35,325 nt of DNA from an uncultured Prevotellaceae bacterium (GTDB lineage: Bacteria > Bacteroidota > Bacteroidia > Bacteroidales > Bacteroidaceae): NCBI GenBank assembly GCA_937877625.1, contig CALFJG010000064.1:1-35325 (forward strand), given 5' to 3'. The notes under the pieces were generated by a model that did no database searches, was not told the DNA's origin, and saw nothing but the letters and a program-made list of their open reading frames with translations. Made by a program: the position numbers and the translations under genes. This document shows positions 30,485-35,325 of the stretch, in pieces. How positions within the stretch are numbered: the first letter of the stretch is position 1; the number at the start of each line of letters is the position of its first letter.

Positions 30485-31472
30485 TGATTTCTAAGAATTT
30501 GTTGAACGTGTCAAGTGCCTTTCCGCTCTCGAGAGCGTTTCTGGCCATGTCAAGACATTCTAAGAGCGACTGTTCGGGTCTTACGCAATTGATACCGACC
30601 GCGGCGTTGATGAGTACGGTGTTTTTCTGTTCCTCTGTGGCTTGGTTGTGTAGCACATTGTCGAAGATGCGGCAAGCCTCTTCGGGGGTGTCGCCTCCAT
30701 AGAGAGCACCGGGGGTGGCTCGCTTCAGGCCTAAGTCTTCAGGCCTGTAAGTAAATTCGTTCTTGTTCCCCACTATCTTGAAATCTGATGTTAGCGAGAT
30801 TTCGTCGTAGCCATCAATGCTTGTTACTACGTTAAAGCCCATACCCGTTTCCTTGAGCGTATTGGTATAGAGCCTCATCTGAGGCAGGTCGGCCACACCG
30901 AGTAGTTGATAGGCTGGCTGCGAAGGATTAACGAGGGGTCCGAGTAGGTTGAAAAATGTTTTTACCGCGATGCTTCGCCTCAAGGGTGCTACGGCACCGA
31001 GGGCTGGATGAAACATCGGAGCATGCATATATGCCACCCGGCAAGCGTCCAAACTGCGGCGCAACAAGCTTTCATCGTTAGTAAACTTTACACCATGCAG
31101 TTGTAGCACCGTGCTTGCTCCACTCACACCGCTGGCAGCATAATTGCCGTGTTTGGCTATGTTGAAGCCTGCCGCCGCCACTACAAAGATGGCGCATGTA
31201 GAAATGTTGAATGTGTTTTTCCCATCACCCCCCGTACCTACTATGTCAAGGGCCTGATAGTCCGAGAGATCTACATTGTGTGCCTTAAGCAACAGGGCTT
31301 CACGAAAGCCGAGGAGTTCATTAACGGTGATATCTCTCATGCGTAGCACGGTGATGAGCGAGGCCACTTGCGCTTCGCTGTAAGCGTGTTCCGTTACTTT
31401 TGTCAATAGCGTACAGGCTTCGTCTTTGGTTAGTGTGCCGCCTGCATAAAGATGTTCTAAGATAGTTTTCAT
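30477..31472 (-). CDS. trpD: anthranilate phosphoribosyltransferase
   Basis: The 331-residue enzyme transfers phosphoribose from PRPP to anthranilate. The PRPP-binding motif DIVGTGGDGKNTFNISTCA and the anthranilate-site region AKHGNYAASGVSGAS are clear, with MFHPALGAVAPLRRS and FFNLLGPLVNPSQPAYQLLG following. It is the stand-alone form, not fused to TrpG. It follows trpG by 32 bp and overlaps trpC by 8 nt. Confidence 0.96.
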   Translation of the reverse strand: MKTILEHLYAGGTLTKDEACTLLTKVTEHAYSEAQVASLITVLRMRDITVNELLGFREALLLKAHNVDLSDYQALDIVGTGGDGKNTFNISTCAIFVVAAAGFNIAKHGNYAASGVSGASTVLQLHGVKFTNDESLLRRSLDACRVAYMHAPMFHPALGAVAPLRRSIAVKTFFNLLGPLVNPSQPAYQLLGVADLPQMRLYTNTLKETGMGFNVVTSIDGYDEISLTSDFKIVGNKNEFTYRPEDLGLKRATPGALYGGDTPEEACRIFDNVLHNQATEEQKNTVLINAAVGINCVRPEQSLLECLDMARNALESGKALDTFNKFLEING

Positions 31473-31504
31473 ATTCTTCTGATTGTGTTTGTTTCTAATT
31501 CTCG

Positions 31505-32074
31505 TTAACTATGTCTTACAAAATTACGTATGATAGTTCTTCCCATCGGTGTGAGGACGGATTCGGGATGAAACTGAATGCCGTGCATATCGTAGGTGTT
31601 GTGTTTCAACCCCATAATTAGCCCCTCTTGACTCACGGCAGTGATATTTAGGCAAGCAGGAAAATCATCTTCTTTCACTACCCACGAATGGTATCTACCT
31701 ACAAGGATGGTTTCGGGCAAACCGTCAAAGATATAGTCGGAATTCAACAACTTCACAGGTGACTGTATGCCATGATACACCGTAGCGAGGTTTTCCAGTG
31801 ACCCTCCAAAGACTTCTGCCATAGCCTGATGTCCGAGACACACCCCCAGCATAGGCTTCTTGCCGGCATATTCGCGGATAACTTGTTTCAAAAACCCTGC
31901 CTCATCGGGTATGCCCGGCCCTGGCGATAGGACGATTTTGTCGCATACCTTCAGTTCGGCGGGATTGAAACTGTCGTTTCGTCCCACAAAGACCGCTGCA
32001 CCTTCCTCTTCAAGGAGTTGCTTGAGGTTATAGGTGAACGAGTCGTAATTGTCAATGATAAATACTTTTGTCAT
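31505..32074 (-). CDS. trpG: anthranilate synthase glutamine amidotransferase subunit
   Basis: The 189-residue class I amidotransferase releases ammonia from glutamine for TrpE. The nucleophile Cys is in PMLGVCLGHQAMAEVFGG (about C79), the oxyanion region is VLSPGPGIPDEAG, and the His-Glu pair is in HGIQFHPESVLTPMG. It starts 15 bp after trpE, as expected for partners of one complex. A role shared with p-aminobenzoate synthesis is possible but unproven. Confidence 0.95.
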   Translation of the reverse strand: MTKVFIIDNYDSFTYNLKQLLEEEGAAVFVGRNDSFNPAELKVCDKIVLSPGPGIPDEAGFLKQVIREYAGKKPMLGVCLGHQAMAEVFGGSLENLATVYHGIQSPVKLLNSDYIFDGLPETILVGRYHSWVVKEDDFPACLNITAVSQEGLIMGLKHNTYDMHGIQFHPESVLTPMGRTIIRNFVRHS

Positions 32075-32089
32075 CTTTACAAACGGGTT

Positions 32090-33499
32090 TTAATTATCGT
32101 TGATTTGTTCTGCCTGCGCAATGGCACGCCGCAGGGCTTCCAGTTTGTTGTTCACCTCTTGGAGTTCGTTCTCCACATCACTGGCAGCCACTATGCCGCC
32201 TCCGGCTTGAAACCATAGTTCGCCATTGCGGCTCACAAACGAGCGTATGGTAATGGCTTGGTTGAGGGAGCCGTTGAGCCCGATAAAACCTATGCAACCA
32301 CCGTAAGCACCGCGATTATGGGGTTCGTAGCGGCTGATGAGTTCCAGAGCCTTTACTTTCGGTGCGCCGCTTAATGTGCCAGCGGGGAAAGTGTCGGCAA
32401 GCAATTGCACAGGATTTACGCCTGTATTGACATGCCCAGTAACACGGCTGACGAGGTGAATAACATGGCTATAGAATTGTGTTTCCTTAAAACACTCCAC
32501 CCGTACCTTGGAACAATTACGGCTCAAGTCATTCCGGGCAAGATCTACAAGCATAGTGTGTTCGGCATTTTCTTTCGGGTCGCGTCTTAAAATCTCAGCT
32601 ATCTCCTCGTCATTCTTTTTGTTGCCATTGCGACGCATAGTTCCTGCTATAGGGTCGATACTGGCTTTGTCGTCTTCTATGCGGCAATGTGTTTCAGGTG
32701 ATGAACCGAAGATGCGGAAGCCACCATAATCAAAGTAGAAAAGATAAGGAGAGGGATTTATTTGGCGCAGTGCCCGATACAGTTGGAAATCATCGCCCTC
32801 ATAGCGCTGTATGAAGCGGCGCGAGAGTACTATTTGGAACACATCGCCGCGCAAGCAGTGCTTGATGCCGCGTCGTATGTTTTCGCGGTGTTCATCATCG
32901 GTGAGCGTGGAGGCCACCTCGCCTACCGACTTGAAGGCATACGTGGGGAAATTCCTGTTTCGTATGGCCCGTTCTATGCTGTCCATACCTTCTTCTGTTT
33001 TGTCGGAATGCAGGCCAAGCAGCACAAGTTCATTGTGGTAATCGTTGAATACGAGGAGGTAGCGATACAGAATATAGTAGATGTCCGGCGCATCATTCTT
33101 GTCTTCCTTGCTATCCTTGATTTCAATGTTTTCAAAGTAGCGCACAGCGTTGAAACCCATATAGCCGTACAAACCGAAATACTTCTGGTATTCTCCCACC
33201 AGCGCAAAGTGGGAATTAAAGTCCTTGAAGGCGTCGGCCACGGAATAGTCTTTACAAATGGTGTGTGTCTCTATGCTTTGATCGGGAAAAAGAAAGGTGG
33301 CTTGCCCATGTCCTATGCTGATGCTGGCTATTGGGTCAAGGCCGATGAATGAGCGGTTGTCCTCTGTACCGTGGTAGTCGCTACTTTCCATCAGTGTACT
33401 TTGCAAAAACAGGTCGCGTACCTTGAGATAGGTACTCACGGGAGTAGCCAAGTCGCCGGGTATGGGACGCGAAAGGATGTTGAAGTTGAAAGTATTCAT
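32090..33499 (-). CDS. trpE: anthranilate synthase component I
   Basis: The 469-residue chorismate-utilising enzyme makes anthranilate from chorismate with ammonia from TrpG. Near the N-terminus STLMESSDYHGTEDNRSFIG contains the LxES element that binds tryptophan in feedback-inhibited enzymes, so allosteric control is likely. The C-terminal catalytic domain shows QIVLSRRFIQRYEGDDFQLY, SSPETHCRIEDDKASIDPIA, GTMRRNGNKKND, VDLARNDLSRNC, FPAGTLSGAPKVKALELIS and GAYGGCIGFIG. The ATG at 33499 (MNTFNFNILSRP) suits the family, and the 16-codon upstream extension does not. It lies 25 bp after trpB. Confidence 0.96.
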   Translation of the reverse strand: MNTFNFNILSRPIPGDLATPVSTYLKVRDLFLQSTLMESSDYHGTEDNRSFIGLDPIASISIGHGQATFLFPDQSIETHTICKDYSVADAFKDFNSHFALVGEYQKYFGLYGYMGFNAVRYFENIEIKDSKEDKNDAPDIYYILYRYLLVFNDYHNELVLLGLHSDKTEEGMDSIERAIRNRNFPTYAFKSVGEVASTLTDDEHRENIRRGIKHCLRGDVFQIVLSRRFIQRYEGDDFQLYRALRQINPSPYLFYFDYGGFRIFGSSPETHCRIEDDKASIDPIAGTMRRNGNKKNDEEIAEILRRDPKENAEHTMLVDLARNDLSRNCSKVRVECFKETQFYSHVIHLVSRVTGHVNTGVNPVQLLADTFPAGTLSGAPKVKALELISRYEPHNRGAYGGCIGFIGLNGSLNQAITIRSFVSRNGELWFQAGGGIVAASDVENELQEVNNKLEALRRAIAQAEQINDN

Positions 33500-33524
33500 G
33501 TGTGGTAATGATTGTTGGGATGTT

Positions 33525-34733
33525 CTATAAATTGGGATTGATGCCATATTGTGCAGCGTACTTCATATATGTGTCAATGTCCTTGTCGCCTCTTCCCGAG
33601 AGCGTAACGACAACGATGTCCGTGGGCTTGAATGAAAGTTTATGGAGTGCGGCAAGTGCGTGTGCACTCTCTATGGCGGGCAGTATGCCGTCGAGGGCAT
33701 TGAGCTCGTAGGCTGCTGCGAGGGCTTCATCGTCATTTACGGCGATGGGTGTGGCACGTTTCGTGGCTGCCAGCTGAGCGTGTAGCGGCCCGACACCGGG
33801 ATAGTCAAGACCTGCTGATATGCTATACGGCTCAGTGATTTGCCCATCTTTATCCTGCATTACGTAGGTACGAGCGCCGTGAAGAATGCCCTCAGAACCC
33901 AGTGCGATGGTAGCGGCGGTCTTACCGGAAGAGACACCTAATCCCCCGGCTTCCGCCACGATAAGCCGCACACGCGCGTCGTCTAAATAGTGATAGAACG
34001 TGCCTGCGGCATTACTCCCGCCGCCAAGACAAGCTACCAGATAGTCCATATTGTCGCGTCCCTCTTTGTCGAGTAGTTGTTGTTTTATTTCTGAACTGAT
34101 AACAGACTGCAAGCGAGCCACAATGTCGGGATAGGGATGTGGCCCCACAGCCGAACCGATGAGATAAAACGTTTCGGCGGGGTGTGTAACCCAATCTCTG
34201 AAGGCTTCGTTCACAGCGTCTTTGAGGGTGCCGTTGCCGCTCTCAACGGGTTTTACTTCTGCTCCGAGGAGTTTCATCTTTCTTACATTAGGCATTTGCC
34301 GCGCTATGTCTGTGACGCCCATATACACTACACAGGGCATCTTCATCAGTGCACACACCGTGGCGGTTGCCACACCGTGCTGACCCGCTCCTGTCTCAGC
34401 GATAATGCGTGACTTGCCCATACGTTTAGCGAGCAGAATTTGGCCTATGGCATTGTTGATTTTGTGGGCACCGGTGTGGTTAAGGTCCTCCCGCTTAAGA
34501 TACACCTTGCAACCGTGTACCTTACTTAGTGCTTCTGACTTGTAGAGCGGTGAAGGACGGCCTACATAGTCGCGCAGCAGAGCGTCATAATCATTCTGGA
34601 AGTCATCACTCTCAAGAATGGCGAGGTATTTCTCAGCTAACTCATCAAAATTCGCTTTCAGTATCTCGGGGATGTAGATACCGCCAAAGCGTCCATAGAA
34701 ACCTCTGCTGTCGGGATGAAATGCTATATTCAT
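33525..34733 (-). CDS. trpB: tryptophan synthase beta subunit
   Basis: The 402-residue PLP enzyme condenses indole with serine to give tryptophan. It starts MNIAFHPDSRGFYGRFGGIY and has the PLP lysine in LNHTGAHKINNAIGQ (about K91), the phosphate-binding GGGSNAAGTF and the C-terminal VVTLSGRGDKD. It is the TrpB1 type that pairs with TrpA. As first gene of the operon, far from trpA, it follows the leader and attenuator region directly. That gene order is usual in Bacteroidales. Confidence 0.97.
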   Translation of the reverse strand: MNIAFHPDSRGFYGRFGGIYIPEILKANFDELAEKYLAILESDDFQNDYDALLRDYVGRPSPLYKSEALSKVHGCKVYLKREDLNHTGAHKINNAIGQILLAKRMGKSRIIAETGAGQHGVATATVCALMKMPCVVYMGVTDIARQMPNVRKMKLLGAEVKPVESGNGTLKDAVNEAFRDWVTHPAETFYLIGSAVGPHPYPDIVARLQSVISSEIKQQLLDKEGRDNMDYLVACLGGGSNAAGTFYHYLDDARVRLIVAEAGGLGVSSGKTAATIALGSEGILHGARTYVMQDKDGQITEPYSISAGLDYPGVGPLHAQLAATKRATPIAVNDDEALAAAYELNALDGILPAIESAHALAALHKLSFKPTDIVVVTLSGRGDKDIDTYMKYAAQYGINPNL

Positions 34734-34756
34734 AATGTGTTGAATTGGTTTGCAAT

Positions 34757-34794
34757 AAAAAAAGTAACTTGTCCTTAAATCAAAGACAAGTTAC
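34757..34794 (-). terminator. trp operon attenuator (intrinsic terminator in the leader)
   Basis: On the minus strand GTAACTTGTC (34785-34794) pairs perfectly with GACAAGTTAC (34764-34773) around an 11-nt loop, followed by seven T residues (34757-34763). It lies between the leader peptide and trpB, 23 bp before the trpB ATG, where termination would switch off the whole operon. Confidence 0.9.
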
Positions 34795-34828
34795 CTATAA
34801 CCTTAAACGTTCGTGCGCTATCCGTTTC

Positions 34829-34912
34829 TTAAATGTGGCATGGTATTACTCGCCTATGACTTATCTGCCTTAGGAGTTGCCAACGCCAGTATTTGTTAGT
34901 CAGATTGAACAT
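34829..34912 (-). CDS. trpL: trp operon leader peptide
   Basis: A 27-residue peptide, MFNLTNKYWRWQLLRQISH then RRVIPCHI, is encoded directly after the operon's promoter and ends 34 nt before the terminator hairpin. It has two Trp codons separated by one Arg (positions 9 and 11), which is highly unlikely by chance in so short an ORF at this place. By analogy with enteric trp leaders, ribosome stalling at these codons when Trp-tRNA is scarce would prevent the terminator from forming. A candidate competing pairing is AGATAAGT (34859-34866, codons 16-18) with ACTTGTCT (34784-34791), including one G-U pair. The product itself has no expected function. Confidence 0.8.
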   Translation of the reverse strand: MFNLTNKYWRWQLLRQISHRRVIPCHI

Positions 34913-34930
34913 CGCTTGTGTTTTATGGCG

Positions 34931-34961
34931 CAAAAGTGAATACAATATTTCTATCTGCAAA
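34931..34961 (-). promoter_or_regulatory. trp operon promoter
   Basis: On the minus strand TTTG (34958-34961), 19 bp, CACTTTTG (34931-34938) differs from TAnnTTTG only in the first base. The leader peptide ATG follows 18 nt after it. No other -7 candidate lies closer to trpB. Confidence 0.6.
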
Positions 34962-35011
34962 GAAAAAAGGCGATTTTTTTGACAAAATGAACAAAAACAG
35001 CGAAAAAGGAT

Positions 35012-35206
35012 GAACTTTTGCTTTAAAATAGAAGAGCTGAGCGAAACTTTCGTCAGTTTTGCCGTGACGAGGAAAAGGCTGCCGAAGACGAACTTTTGCT
35101 TTAAAATAGAAGAGCAGAGCGAAACTTTCGTCAGTTTTGCCGTGGCGAGGAAAAGGCTGCCGAAGACTAACTTTTTGCGTATAGATAGAAGAGCAGAGCG
35201 AAACTT
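35012..35206 (-). repeat. tandem copies of the dispersed repeat (78-bp units)
   Basis: Units begin GAACTTTTGCTTTAAAATAG at 35012 and 35090, and a third, partial unit begins TAACTTTTTGCG at 35168. Each carries GAAGAGC(T/A)GAGCGAAACTTT, CGTCAGTTTTGCCGTG and CGAGGAAAAGGCTGCCGAAG, matching the 2091-2175 and 15933-16014 copies in order. Open reading frames across it are by-products of the repeat. It lies upstream of the trp promoter. Confidence 0.75.
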
Positions 35207-35219
35207 GAATAAAAAACAT

Positions 35220-35325
35220 AATCCGACCTGTTTTAAAACAAATCCGACCGCGTTTAGACATAGTCCTTTTGATTTTAAACTCGAGTGCTTTGATTTTAAA
35301 ATCAATCGGATTGATTTTAAAATCA
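35220..35325 (+). repeat. second array of 21-bp palindromic units, cut by the window edge
   Basis: Five units of exactly 21 bp are visible (35220-35324). The first, with CCGACCTGTTTTAAAACA, is divergent. The next three run CCGACCGCGTTTAGACAT, GTCCTTTTGATTTTAAACTC, GAGTGCTTTGATTTTAAAAT and match the 14071-14133 units in the same order and strand. The palindrome TGATTTTAAAATCA occurs at 35291-35304 and 35312-35325. The array continues past the right edge. Confidence 0.85.

Noticed and set aside
34829..35305. 158-residue minus-strand ORF upstream of trpB
   Set aside because: Its first 130 codons run through the 21-bp array and the 78-bp repeats, and only the last 28 codons correspond to a plausible translated unit, the trp leader peptide starting at 34912.

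Overview
The window is a stretch of chromosome from a member of the Bacteroidales, most likely a Prevotella/Alloprevotella-like Prevotellaceae. Several signs agree. Promoters have the Bacteroidetes form (TTTG, 19-21 bp, TAnnTTTG) and lack E. coli-type boxes. Shine-Dalgarno sequences are largely absent. Two lipoproteins carry the Bacteroidetes surface-export signature CSDDD. There is a NigD-like protein, an S9 dipeptidyl peptidase IV, and a trp operon in the order B-E-G-D-C-F-A. GC content is a little above 50 %. No rRNA, tRNA, CRISPR array, transposase or prophage gene was seen. The genus is inference.

Layout. 1-1060 is decayed mobile-element DNA: the end of an unknown protein, a small DpnD/PcfM-like gene, and a beta-class DNA methyltransferase whose 5' half is gone. 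1285-4861 (minus) is a lipopolysaccharide core cluster: a LPS kinase-like protein, a GT9 heptosyltransferase-like enzyme and a GT2 glycosyltransferase, followed by a surface lipoprotein. 5160-12431 (plus) holds rpmH, then a PASTA membrane protein, a RluA-type pseudouridine synthase, D-Ala-D-Ala ligase, an acyltransferase, a NigD-like lipoprotein, a GNAT acetyltransferase and glmM, mostly envelope precursor functions. 12668-22012 (minus) holds an M16 peptidase, a polysaccharide flippase, a SpmA-SpmB fusion, a LOG protein, RidA, DPP IV and an RlmL-like rRNA methyltransferase. 22404-23690 (plus) holds HU and an LpxL/LpxM acyltransferase. 24059-26443 (minus) holds class I fumarase and an Lrp/AsnC regulator, divergent from metY (26766-28055, plus). 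28246-34733 (minus) is a complete trp operon, preceded by what reads as a classical attenuator: a 27-codon leader peptide containing Trp-Arg-Trp and a strong terminator.

The most unusual content is between the genes. At least five short repeat families occur. (1) Long GC-rich hairpins with GGAGCGCAGGCGGCTCG-type arms sit at all four convergent gene junctions and nowhere else that I saw. (2) A 78-85 bp repeat lies against gene starts, in one case supplying the first codons of a lipoprotein. (3) An element bounded by AGGTGGGTTCTATT inverted repeats exists as a 194-bp form and a 43-bp internally deleted form, both 12-19 nt upstream of a start codon and in the same orientation to the gene. (4) Two arrays of 21-bp units are built around the palindrome TGATTTTAAAATCA, one of them running off the right edge. 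(5) A 31-bp motif is seen twice. In addition, the promoter segment of the fumarase gene is duplicated in tandem.

How the genes fit together: most metabolic genes serve the cell envelope (LPS core, lipid A acylation, peptidoglycan precursors, phospholipid acylation, surface lipoproteins, glycan export), alongside methionine and tryptophan biosynthesis. No wholly novel multi-gene system is evident. The candidate new biology is the family of structured intergenic elements and the trp leader.
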